From the NCBI RefSeq assembly GCF_029227915.1, contig NC_079881.1:1240001-1304000 (forward strand): a stretch of 64,000 nt of DNA. Reading direction: 5' to 3'. A program made the translations under genes and the position numbers. Numbering within the stretch: the first letter of the stretch is position 1; the number at the start of each line of letters is the position of its first letter. Of the stretch, positions 23,508-35,857 are shown one piece after another. Source of the stretch: Hydractinia symbiolongicarpus. Lineage: Eukaryota > Cnidaria > Hydrozoa > Anthoathecata > Hydractiniidae. The notes below the pieces were generated by a model. That model ran no database searches. It worked only from the letters and a program-made list of their open reading frames with translations, and was not told where the DNA came from.

Positions 23508-25130
23508 TTGGAAATGAGTTTACTCCCTGGGTACTTTCTTTTGTATACTTTTGACTATACGGGCCGAGTCGGGGATTTACGGGTAGTCGCGGGTTTTCGT
23601 TTGCCGGCGATTAAACTTCTTTTATTCAGCGTCTCATCAAAAATGAAAACATTTTTAAAAACTACAAGTCTCATGGGCTTTAGTGGTGAAATAATAATTT
23701 AAAAAATCGTTCGGGAAATGAGTTTACTCCCAGGGTACTTTCTTTGTATACTTTTGACTATACGGGCCGAGTCCAGGATATACGGGAAATCGCAGGTTTT
23801 CGTTTGCCGGCGATTAAACTTCTTTTATTCAGCGTCTCATCAAAAATGAAAACATTTTTGTAAACTACAAGTCTCATGCGTTTTAGTGGTGAAAAAATAA
23901 TTTAAAAAATCGCTCGGGAAAAGAGTTTACTCCCTGGGTACTTTCTTTGTATACTTTTGACTATACGGGCCGAGTCCGGGGTTTACGGGAAATGGCGGGT
24001 TTTCGTTTGCCGGCGATTAAACTTCTTTTATTCAGCGTCTCATCAAAAATGAAAACATTTTTGAAAACTACAAGTCTCATGCGTTTTAGTGGTGAAAAGA
24101 TAATTTAAAAAATCGTTTTGGAAATGAGTTTACTCACAGGGTACTTTCTTTGTATACTTTTGACTACACGGGCCGAGTCGGGGATTTACGGGAAGTCGCG
24201 GGTTTTCGTTTGCCGGCGATTAAACTTCTTTTATTCAGCGTCTCATCAAAAATGAAAACATTTTTAAAAACTACAAGTCTCATGGGCTTTAGTGGTGAAA
24301 TAATAATTTAAAAAATCGTTCGGGAAATGAGTTTACTCCCAGGGTACTTTCTTTGTATACTTTTGACTATACGGGCCGAGTCCAGGATTTACGGGAAATC
24401 GCAGGTTTTCGTTTGCCGGCGATTAAACTTCTTTTATTCAGCCTCTCATCAAAAATGAAAACATTTTTAAAAACTACAAGTCTCATGGGCTTTAGTGGTG
24501 AAATAATAATTTAAAAAATCGTTCGGGAAATGAGTTTACTCCCTGGGTACTTTCTTTGTATACTTTTGACTATACGGGCCGAGTCCGGGATTTGCGGGAA
24601 GTCGCGGATTTTCGTTTGCCGGCGATTAAACTTCTTTTAGTCAGCGTCTCATCAAAAATGAAAACATTTTTGAAAACTACAAGTCTCATGCGTTTTAGTG
24701 GTGAAAAAATAATTTAAAAAATCGTTTTGGAAATGAGTTTACTCACAGGGTACTTTCTTTGTATACATTCGACTATACGGGCCGAGTCCGGGATTTACGG
24801 GAAATCGCGGGTATTCGTTTGCCGACGATTAAACTTCTTTTAGTCAGCGTCTCATCAAAAATGAAAACATTTTTGAAAACTACAAGTCTCATGCGTTTTA
24901 GTGGTGAAAAAATAATTTAAAAAATCGTTTTGGAAATGAGTTTACTCACAGGGTACTTTCTTTGTATACATTCGAATATACGGGCCAAGCCCGGGATTTA
25001 CGGGAAATCGCGGGTATTCGTTTGCCGACGATTAAACCATTTTCATTAAGCGTCTCATCAAAAATGAAAACATTTTTAAAAACTACAAGTCTCGTGGGCT
25101 TTAGTGGTGAAATAATAATTTAAATAATCG
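23508..25130. repeat. 10-monomer HOR, copy 2, shortened to 8 monomers
   Basis: Same order as the flanking copies, but the second TCCAGG/GCGGATTT pair is lost. A hybrid monomer near 24,770-24,850 marks the place: type-A left end (CATTCGACTATACGGG), B-type GCCGAGTCC, A-type TATTCGTTTGCCGACG, then B-type CTTCTTTTAGTCAG. A 1-bp insertion near 23,536 (CTTTTGTATAC) adds the single base seen in offsets across this point. Confidence 0.83.
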
Positions 25131-27161
25131 TTTTGGAAATGAGTTTACTCCCTGGGTACTTTCTTTGTATACTTTTGACTATACGGGCCGAGTCGGGGAT
25201 TTACGGGTAGTCGCGGGTTTTCGTTTGCCGGCGATTAAACTTCTTTTATTCAGCGTCTCATCAAAAATGAAAACATTTTTAAAAACTACAAGTCTCATGG
25301 GCTTTAGTGGTGAAATAATTATTTAAAAAATCGTTCGGGAAATGAGTTTACTCCCAGGGTACTTTCTTTGTATACTTTTGACTATACGGGCTGAGTCCAG
25401 GATATACGGGAAATCGCAGGTTTTCGTTTGCCGGCGATTAAACTTCTTTTATTCAGCGTCTCATCAAAAATGAAAACATTTTTGTAAACTACAAGTCTCA
25501 TGCGTTTTAGTGGTGAAAAAATAATTTAAAAAATCGCTCGGGAAAAGAGTTTACTCCCTGGGTACTTTCTTTGTATACTTTTGACTATACGGGCCGAGTC
25601 CGGGGTTTACGGGAAATGGCGGGTTTTCGTTTGCCGGCGATTAAACTTCTTTTATTCAGCGTCTCATCAAAAATGAAAACATTTTTGAAAACTACAAGTC
25701 TCATGCGTTTTAGTGGTGAAAAGATAATTTAAAAAATCGTTTTGGAAATGAGTTTACTCACAGGGTACTTTCTTTGTATACTTTTGACTACACGGGCCGA
25801 GTCGGGGATTTACGGGAAGTCGCGGGTTTTCGTTTGCCGGCGATTAAACTTCTTTTATTCAGCGTCTCATCAAAAATGAAAACATTTTTAAAAACTACAA
25901 GTCTCATGGGCTTTAGTGGTGAAATAATAATTTAAAAAATCGTTCGGGAAATGAGTTTACTCCCAGGGTACTTTCTTTGTATACTTTTGACTATACGGGC
26001 CGAGTCCAGGATTTACGGGAAATCGCAGGTTTTCGTTTGCCGGCGATTAAACTTCTTTTATTCAGCCTCTCATCAAAAATGAAAACATTTTTAAAAACTA
26101 CAAGTCTCATGGGCTTTAGTGGTGAAATAATAATTTAAAAAATCGTTCGGGAAATGAGTTTACTCCCTGGGTACTTTCTTTGTATACTTTTGACTATACG
26201 GGCCGAGTCCGGGATTTGCGGGAAGTCGCGGATTTTCGTTTGCCGGCGATTAAACTTCTTTTAGTCAGCGTCTCATCAAAAATGAAAACATTTTTGAAAA
26301 CTACAAGTCTCATGCGTTTTAGTGGTGAAAAAATAATTTAAAAAATCGTTTTGGAAATGAGTTTACTCACAGGGTACTTTCTTTGTATACATTCGACTAT
26401 ACGGGCCAAGCCCGGGATTTACGGGAAATCGCGGGTATTCGTTTGCCGACGATTAAACCATTTTCATTAAGCGTCTCATCAAAAATGAAAACATTTTTAA
26501 AAACTACAAGTCTCATGGGCTTTAGTGGTGAAATAATAATTTAAAAAATCGTTCGGGAAATGAGTTTACTCCCAGGGTACTTTCTTTGTATACTTTTGAC
26601 TATACGGGCCGAGTCCAGGATTTACGGGAAATCGCAGGTTTTCGTTTGCCGGCGATTAAACTTCTTTTATTCAGCCTCTCATCAAAAATGAAAACATTTT
26701 TAAAAACTACAAGTCTCATGGGCTTTAGTGGTGAAATAATAATTTAAAAAATCGTTAGGGAAATGAGTTTACTCCCTGGGTACTTTCTTTGTATACTTTT
26801 GACTATACGGGCCGAGTCCGGGATTTGCGGGAAGTCGCGGATTTTCGTTTGCCGGCGATTAAACTTCTTTTAGTCAGCGTCTCATCAAAAATGAAAACAT
26901 TTTTGAAAACTACAAGTCTCATGCGTTTTAGTGGTGAAAAAATAATTTAAAAAATCGTTTTGGAAATGAGTTTACTCACAGGGTACTTTCTTTGTATACA
27001 TTCGACTATACGGGCCAAGCCCGGGATTTACGGGAAATCGCGGGTATTCGTTTGCCGACGATTAAACCATTTTCATTAAGCGTCTCATCAAAAATGAAAA
27101 CATTTTTAAAAACTACAAGTCTCGTGGGCTTTAGTGGTGAAATAATAATTTAAATAATCGT
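25131..27161. repeat. 10-monomer HOR, copy 3
   Basis: Matches copy 1 (21,475-23,507) at an offset of 3655 bp, i.e. 18 monomers plus the 1-bp insertion of copy 2. Shared rare markers are GGGTAGTCGC (25,206), TAATTATTTAAAA (25,316) and CGTTAGGGAAATG (26,756). The match ends near 27,162, where CGTTCGGG replaces CGTTTTGG. Confidence 0.85.
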
Positions 27162-28870
27162 TCGGGAAATGAGTTTACTCCCTGGGTACTTTCTTTGTAT
27201 ACTTTTGACTATACGGGCCGAGTCCGGGGTTTAGGGGAAATGGCGGGTTATCGTTTGCCGGCGATTAAACTTCTTTTATTCAGCGTCTCATCAGAAATGA
27301 AAACATTTTTAAAAACTACAAGTCTCATGCGTTTTAGTGGTGAAAAGATAATTTAAAAAATCGTTTTGGAAATGAGTTTACTCCCTGGGTACTTTCTTTG
27401 TATACTTTTGACTATACGGGCCGAGTCCGGGATTTGCGGGAAGTCGCGGGTTTTCTTTTGCCGGCGATTAAACTTCTTTTAGTCAGCGTCTCATCAAAAA
27501 TGAAAACATTTTTGAAAACTACAAGTATCATGCGTTTTAGTGGTGAAAAAATAATTTAAAAAATCGTTTTGGAAATGAGTTTACTCACAGGGTACTTTCT
27601 TTGTATACATTCGACTATATGGGCCAAGCCTGGGATTTACGGGAAATCGCGGGTATTCGTTTGCCGGCGATTAAACCACTTTCATTAAGCGTCTCATCAG
27701 AAATGAAAACATTTCTGAAAACTACAAGTGTCATGCGTTTTAGTGGTGAAAAAATAATTTAAAAAATCGTTCGGGAAATGAGTTTACTCCCTGGTTACCT
27801 TCTTTGTATACTTTTGACTATACAGGCCGCGTCCGGGATTTACGGGAAATCGCGGGTTTTCGTTTGCCGGCGATTAAACTTCTTATATTCAGCGTCTCAT
27901 AAAAAATGAAAACATTTTTAAAAACTACAAGTCTCGTGGGCTTTAGTGGTGAAATAATAATTTAAATAATCGTTCGGGAAATGAGTTTACTCCCTGGGTA
28001 CTTTCTTTGTATACTTTTGACTATACGGGCCGAGTCCGGGGTTTACGGGAAATGGCGGGTTTTCGTTTGCCGGCGATTAAACTTCTTTTATTCAGCGTCT
28101 CATCAGAAATGAAAACATTTTTAAAAACTACAAGTCTCATGCGTTTTAGTGGTGAAAAGATAATTTAAAAAATCGTTTTGGAAATGAGTTTACTCCCTGG
28201 GTACTTTCTTTGTATACTTTTGACTATACGGGCCGAGTCCGGGATTTGCGGGAAGTCGCGGGTTTTCTTTTGCCGGCGATTAAACTTCTTTTAGTCAGCG
28301 TCTCATCAAAAATGAAAACATTTTTGAAAACTACAAGTATCATGCGTTTTAGTGGTGAAAAAATAATTTAAAAAATCGTTTTGGAAATGAGTTTACTCAC
28401 AGGGTACTTTCTTTGTATACATTCGACTATATGGGCCAAGCCTGGGATTTACGGGAAATCGCGGGTATTCGTTTGCCGGCGATTAAACCACTTTCATTAA
28501 GCGTCTCATCAGAAATGAAAACATTTCTGAAAACTACAAGTGTCATGCGTTTTAGTGGTGAAAAAATAATTTAAAAAATCGTTCGGGAAATGAGTTTACT
28601 CCCTGGTTACCTTCTTTGTATACTTTTGACTATACAGGCCGCGTCCGGGATTTACGGGAAATCGCGGGTTTTCGTTTGCCGGCGATTAAACTTCTTATAT
28701 TCAGCGTCTCATAAAAAATGAAAACATTTTTAAAAACTACAAGTCTCGTGGGCTTTAGTGGTGAAATAATAATTTAAATAATCGTTCGGGAAATGAGTTT
28801 ACTCCCTGGGTACTTTCTTTGTATACTTTTGACTATACGGGCCGAGTCCGGGGTTTACGGGAAATGGCGG
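27162..28870. repeat. 4-monomer HOR, two tandem copies
   Basis: GGGCCAAGCCTGGG at 27,621 and 28,433 and CTCATAAAAAATG near 27,897 and 28,709 are each 812 bp (four monomers) apart. Unit order: TTTGCGGG with TTTCTTTTGCC, type A with ATATGGGCC, CAGGCCGCGTCC with CTCATAAAAAATG, GGGGTTT with TCAGAAATG. Confidence 0.85.
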
Positions 28871-30080
28871 GTTTTCGTTTGCCGGCGATTAAACTTCTTT
28901 TATTCAGCGTCTCATCAGAAATGAAAACATTTTTAAAAACTACAAGTCTCATGCGTTTTAGTGGTGAAAAGATAATTTAAAAAATCGTTTTGGAAATGAG
29001 TTTACTCCCTGGGTACTTTCTTTGTATACTTTTGACTATACGGGCCGAGTCGGGGATTTACGGGAAGTCGCGGGTTTTTGTTTGCCGGCGATTAAACTTC
29101 TTTTATTCAGCGTCTCATCAAAAATGAAAACATTTTTAAAAACTAAAAGTCTCATGGGCTTTAGTGGTGAAATAATAATTTAAAAAATCGTTCGGGAAAT
29201 GAGTTTACTGCCAGGGTACTTTCTTTGTATACTTTTGACTATACGGGCCGAGTCCAGGATTTACGGGAAATCGCAGGTTTTCGTTTGCCGGCGATTAAAC
29301 TTCTTTTATTAAGCGTCTCATCAGAAATGAAAACATTTCTGAAAACTACAAGTGTCATGCGTTTTAGTGGTGAAAACATAATTTAAAAAATCGTTCGGGA
29401 AATGAGTTTACTCCCTGGTTACCTTCTTTGTATACTTTTGACTATACAGGCCGAGTCCGGGATTTACGGGAAATCGCGGGTTTTCGTTTGCCGGCGATTA
29501 AACTTCTTATATTCAGCGTCTCATCAAAAATGAAAACATTTTTAAAAACTACAAGTCTCGTGGGCTTTAGTGGTGAAATAATAATTTAAATAATCGTTCG
29601 GGAAATGAGTTTACTCCGTGGGTACTTTCTTTGTATACTTTTGACTATACGGGCCGAGTCCGGGGTTTACGGGAAATGGCGGGTTTTCGTTTGCTGGCGA
29701 TAAAACTTCTTTTATTCAGCGTCTCATCAGAAATGAAAACATTTTTAAAAACTACAAGTCTCATGCGTTTTAGTGGTGAAATGATAATTTAAAAAATCGT
29801 TTTGGAAATGAGTTTACTCCCTGGGTACTTTCTTTGTATACTTTTGACTATACGGGCCGAGTCGGGGATTTACGGGAAGTCGCGGGTTTTCGTTTGCCGG
29901 CGATTAAACTTCTTTTATTCAGCGTCTCATCAAAAATGAAAACATTTTTGTAAACTAAAAGTCTCATGCGTTTTAGTGGTGAAAAAATAATTTAAAAAAT
30001 CGCTCGGGAAAAGAGTTTACTCCCTGGGTAATTTCTTTGTATACTTTTGACTATACGGGCCGAGTCCGGGGTTTACGGGA
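28870..30080. repeat. Dispersed block, second copy, plus a monomer doublet
   Basis: Includes the hybrid with ATTAAGC at 29,308. Near 29,951 and 30,154 the rare TAAACTAAAAGTC occurs in adjacent monomers exactly 203 bp apart, a fresh single-monomer duplication. No gene seen. Confidence 0.8.
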
Positions 30081-32812
30081 AATCGCAGGTTTTCGTTTGC
30101 CGGCGATTAAACTTCTTTTATTCAGCGTCTCATCAAAAATGAAAACATTTTTGTAAACTAAAAGTCTCATGCGTTTTAGTGGTGAAAAAATAATTTAAAA
30201 AATCGCTCGGGAAAAGAGTTTACTCCCTGGGTACTTTCTTTGTATACTTTTGACTATACGGGCCGAGTCCAGGGTTTACGGGAAATGGCGGGTTTTCGTT
30301 TGCCGGCGATTAAACTTCTTTTATTCAGCGTCTCATCAAAAATGAAAACATTTTTGAAAACTACAAGTCTCATGCGTTTTAGTGGTGAAAAGATAATTTA
30401 AAAAATCGTTTTGGAAATGAGTTTACTCACAGGGTACTTTCTTTGTATACTTTTGACTACACGGGCCGAGTCGGGGATTTACGGGAAGTCGCGGGTTTTC
30501 GTTTGCCGGCGATTAAACTTCTTTTATTCAGCGTCTCATCAAAAATGAAAACATTTTTAAAAACTACAAGTCTCATGGGCTTTAGTGGTGAAATAATAAT
30601 TTAAAAAATCGTTCGGGAAATGAGTTTACTCCCAGGGTACTTTCTTTGTATACTTTTGACTATACGGGCCGAGTCCAGGATTTACGGGAAATCGCAGGTT
30701 TTCGTTTGCCGGCGATTAAACTTCTTTTATTCAGCCTCTCATCAAAAATGAAAACATTTTTAAAAACTACAAGTCTCATGGGCTTTAGTGGTGAAATAAT
30801 AATTTAAAAAATCGTTCGGGAAATGAGTTTACTCCCTGGGTACTTTCTTTGTATACTTTTGACTATACGGGCCGAGTCCGGGATTTGCGGGAAGTCGCGG
30901 ATTTTCGTTTGCCGGCGATTAAACTTCTTTTAGTCAGCGTCTCATCAAAAATGAAAACATTTTTGAAAACTACAAGTCTCATGCGTTTTAGTGGTGAAAA
31001 AATAATTTAAAAAATCGTTTTGGAAATGAGTTTACTCACAGGGTACTTTCTTTGTATACATTCGACTATACGGGCCAAGCCCGGGATTTACGGGAAATCG
31101 CGGGTATTCGTTTGCCGACGATTAAACCATTTTCATTAAGCGTCTCATCAAAAATGAAAACATTTTTAAAAACTACAAGTCTCATGGGCTTTAGTGGTGA
31201 AATAATAATTTAAAAAATCGTTCGGGAAATGAGTTTACTCCCAGGGTACTTTCTTGGTATACTTTTGACTATACGGGCAGAGTCCAGGATTTACGGGAAA
31301 TCGCAGGTTTTCGTTTGCCGGCGATTAAACTTCTTTTATTCAGCCTCTCATCAAAAATGAAAACATTTTTAAAAACTACAAGTCTCATGGGCTTTAGTGG
31401 TGAAATAATAATTTAAAAAATCGTTAGGGAAATGAGTTTACTCCCTGGGTACTTTCTTTGTATACTTTTGACTATACGGGCCGAGTCCGGGATTTGCGGG
31501 AAGTCGCGGATTTTCGTTTGCCGGCGATTAAACTTCTTTTAGTCAGCGTCTCATCAAAAATGAAAACATTTTTGAAAACTACAAGTCTCATGCGTTTTAG
31601 TGGTGAAAAAATAATTTAAAAAATCGTTTTGGAAATGAGTTTACTCACAGGGTACTTTCTTTGTATACATTCGACTATACGGGCCAAGCCCGGGATTTAC
31701 GGGAAATCGCGGGTATTCGTTTGCCGACGATTAAACCATTTTCATTAAGCGTCTCATCAAAAATGAAAACATTTTTAAAAACTACAAGTCTCGTGGGCTT
31801 TAGTGGTGAAATAATAATTTAAATAATCGTTCGGGAAATGAGTTTACTCCCTGGGTACTTTCTTTGTATACTTTTGACTATACGGGCCGAGTCCGGGGTT
31901 TAGGGGAAATGGCGGGTTTTCGTTTGCCGGCGATTAAACTTCTTTTATTCAGCGTCTCATCAGAAATGAAAACATTTTTAAAAACTACAAGTCTCATGCG
32001 TTTTAGTGGTGAAAAGATAATTTAAAAAATCGTTTTGGAAATGAGTTTACTCCCTGGGTACTTTCTTTGTATACTTTTGACTATACGGGCCGAGTCCGGG
32101 ATTTGCGGGAAGTCGCGGGTTTTCTTTTGCCGGCGATTAAACTTCTTTTAGTCAGCGTCTCATCAAAAATGAAAACATTTTTGAAAACTACAAGTATCAT
32201 GCGTTTTAGTGGTGAAAAAATAATTTAAAAAATCGTTTTGGAAATGAGTTTACTCACAGGGTACTTTCTTTGTATACATTCGACTATATGGGCCAAGCCC
32301 GGGATTTACGGGAAATCGCGGGTATTCGTTTGCCGGCGATTAAACCACTTTCATTAAGCGTCTCATCAGAAATGAAAACATTTCTGAAAACTACAAGTGT
32401 CATGCGTTTTAGTGGTGAAAAAATAATTTAAAAAATCGTTCGGGAAATGAGTTTACTCCCTGGTTACCTTCTTTGTATACTTTTGACTATACAGGCCGCG
32501 TCCGGGATTTACGGGAAATCGCGGGTTTTCGTTTGCCGGCGATTAAACTTCTTATATTCAGCGTCTCATAAAAAATGAAAACATTTTTAAAAACTACAAG
32601 TCTCGTGGGCTTTAGTGGTGAAATAATAATTTAAATAATCGTTCGGGAAATGAGTTTACTCCCTGGGTACTTTCTTTGTATACTTTTGACTATACGGGCC
32701 GAGTCCGGGGTTTACGGGAAATGGCGGGTTTTCGTTTGCCGGCGATTAAACTTCTTTTATTCAGCGTCTCATCAGAAATGAAAACATTTTTAAAAACTAC
32801 AAGTCTCATGGG
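30080..32812. repeat. Copy of 25,411-28,143 at a 23-monomer offset (4669 bp)
   Basis: CACGGGCCGAG at 25,791 and 30,460, CGTTAGGG at 26,756 and 31,425, and the TTTAGGGG marker at 27,232 and 31,901 all give 4669 bp, exactly 23 monomers. The match runs for about 2.7 kb. It ends near 32,812, where the expected ATGCGTTTTAG is replaced by ATGGGCTTTAG, the start of a second copy of the 8-monomer HOR. Confidence 0.85.
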
Positions 32813-35800
32813 CTTTAGTGGTGAAATAATAATTTAAAAAATCGTTCGGGAAATGAGTTTACTCCCAGGGTACTTTCTTTGTATACTTTTGACTATACGG
32901 GCAGAGTCCAGGATTTACGGGAAATCGCAGGTTTTCGTTTGCCGGCGATTAAACTTCTTTTATTCAGCCTCTCATCAAAAATGAAAACATTTTTAAAAAC
33001 TACAAGTCTCATGGGCTTTAGTGGTGAAATAATAATTTAAAAAATCGTTAGGGAAATGAGTTTACTCCCTGGGTACTTTCTTTGTATACTTTTGACTATA
33101 CGGGCCGAGTCCGGGATTTGCGGGAAGTCGCGGATTTTCGTTTGCCGGCGATTAAACTTCTTTTAGTCAGCGTCTCATCAAAAATGAAAACATTTTTGAA
33201 AACTACAAGTCTCATGCGTTTTAGTGGTGAACAAATAATTTAAAAAATCGTTTTGGAAATGAGTTTACTCACAGGGTACTTTCTTTGTATACATTCGACT
33301 ATACGGGCCAAGCCCGGGATTTACGGGAAATCGCGGGTATTCGTTTGCCGACGATTAAACCATTTTCATTAAGCGTCTCATCAAAAATGAAAACATTTTT
33401 AAAAACTACAAGTCTCGTGGGCTTTAGTGGTGAAATAATAATTTAAATAATCGTTCGGGAAATGAGTTTACTCCCTGGGTACTTTCTTTGTATACTTTTG
33501 ACTATACGGGCCGAGTCCGGGGTTTAGGGGAAATGGCGGGTTTTCGTTTGCCGGCGATTAAACTTCTTTTATTCAGCGTCTCATCAGAAATGAAAACATT
33601 TTTAAAAACTACAAGTCTCATGCGTTTTAGTGGTGAAAAGATAATTTAAAAAATCGTTTTGGAAATGAGTTTACTCCCTGGGTACTTTCTTTGTATACTT
33701 TTGACTATACGGGCCGAGTCCGGGATTTGCGGGAAGTCGCGGGTTTTCTTTTGCCGGCGATTAAACTTCTTTTAGTCAGCGTCTCATCAAAAATGAAAAC
33801 ATTTTTGAAAACTACAAGTATCATGCGTTTTAGTGGTGAAAAAATAATTTAAAAAATCGTTTTGGAAATGAGTTTACTCACAGGGTACTTTCTTTGTATA
33901 CATTCGACTATATGGGCCAAGCCCGGGATTTACGGGAAATCGCGGGTATTCGTTTGCCGGCGATTAAACCACTTTCATTAAGCGTCTCATCAGAAATGAA
34001 AACATTTCTGAAAACTACAAGTGTCATGCGTTTTAGTGGTGAAAAAATAATTTAAAAAATCGTTCGGGAAATGAGTTTACTCCCTGGTTACCTTCTTTGT
34101 ATACTTTTGACTATACAGGCCGCGTCCGGGATTTACGGGAAATCGCGGGTTTTCGTTTGCCGGCGATTAAACTTCTTATATTCAGCGTCTCATAAAAAAT
34201 GAAAACATTTTTAAAAACTACAAGTCTCGTGGGCTTTAGTGGTGAAATAATAATTTAAATAATCGTTCGGGAAATGAGTTTACTCCCTGGGTACTTTCTT
34301 TGTATACTTTTGACTATACGGGCCGAGTCCGGGGTTTACGGGAAATGGCGGGTTTTCGTTTGCCGGCGATTAAACTTCTTTTATTCAGCGTCTCATCAGA
34401 AATGAAAACATTTTTAAAAACTACAAGTCTCATGGGCTTTAGTGGTGAAATAATAATTTAAAAAATCGTTCGGGAAATGAGTTTACTCCCAGGGTACTTT
34501 CTTTGTATACTTTTGACTATACGGGCAGAGTCCAGGATTTACGGGAAATCGCAGGTTTTCGTTTGCCGGCGATTAAACTTCTTTTATTCAGCCTCTCATC
34601 AAAAATGAAAACATTTTTGAAAACTACAAGTCTCATGCGTTTTAGTGGTGAAAAAATAATTTAAAAAATCGTTTTGGAAATGAGTTTACTCAAAGGGTAC
34701 TTTCTTTGTATACATTCGACTATACGGGCCAAGCCCGGGATTTACGGGAAATCGCGGGTATTCGTTTGCCGACGATTAAACCATTTTCATTAAGCGTCTC
34801 ATCAAAAATGAAAACATTTTTAAAAACTACAAGTCTCGTGGGCTTTAGTGGTGAAATAATAATTTAAATAATCGTTCGGGAAATGAGTTTACTCCCTGGG
34901 TACTTTCTTTGTATACTTTTGACTATACGGGCCGAGTCCGGGGTTTAGGGGAAATGGCGGGTTTTCGTTTGCCGGCGATTAAACTTCTTTTATTCAGCGT
35001 CTCATCAGAAATGAAAACATTTTTAAAAACTACAAGTCTCATGCGTTTTAGTGGTGAAAAGATAATTTAAAAAATCGTTTTGGAAATGAGTTTACTCCCT
35101 GGGTACTTTCTTTGTATACTTTTGACTATACGGGCCGAGTCCGGGATTTGCGGGAAGTCGCGGGTTTTCTTTTGCCGGCGATTAAACTTCTTTTAGTCAG
35201 CGTCTCATCAAAAATGAAAACATTTTTGAAAACTACAAGTATCATGCGTTTTAGTGGTGAAAAAATAATTTAAAAAATCGTTTTGGAAATGAGTTTACTC
35301 ACAGGGTACTTTCTTTGTATACATTCGACTATATGGGCCAAGCCCGGGATTTACGGGAAATCGCGGGTATTCGTTTGCCGGCGATTAAACCACTTTCATT
35401 AAGCGTCTCATCAGAAATGAAAACATTTCTGAAAACTACAAGTGTCATGCGTTTTAGTGGTGAAAAAATAATTTAAAAAATCGTTCGGGAAATGAGTTTA
35501 CTCCCTGGTTACCTTCTTTGTATACTTTTGACTATACAGGCCGCGTCCGGGATTTACGGGAAATCGCGGGTTTTCGTTTGCCGGCGATTAAACTTCTTAT
35601 ATTCAGCGTCTCATAAAAAATGAAAACATTTTTAAAAACTACAAGTCTCGTGGGCTTTAGTGGTGAAATAATAATTTAAATAATCGTTCGGGAAATGAGT
35701 TTACTCCCTGGGTACTTTCTTTGTATACTTTTGACTATACGGGCCGAGTCCGGGGTTTACGGGAAATGGCGGGTTTTCGTTTGCCGGCGATTAAACTTCT

Positions 35801-35857
35801 TTTATTCAGCGTCTCATCAGAAATGAAAACATTTTTAAAAACTACAAGTCTCATGCG
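31189..35857. repeat. 8-monomer HOR, three tandem copies, third shortened to 7
   Basis: GGGCAGAGTCCAGG starts at 31,275, 32,899 and 34,523, spaced exactly 1624 bp (8 monomers). Copies are about 31,189-32,812, 32,813-34,436 and 34,437-35,857. In the third, the monomer near 34,520-34,700 joins the left part of the TCCAGG/CAGCCTC monomer to the right part of the GCGGATTT monomer, removing exactly 203 bp. The TTTAGGGG spacing confirms this: 31,901 to 33,525 is 8 monomers, 33,525 to 34,946 is 7. Confidence 0.9.
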
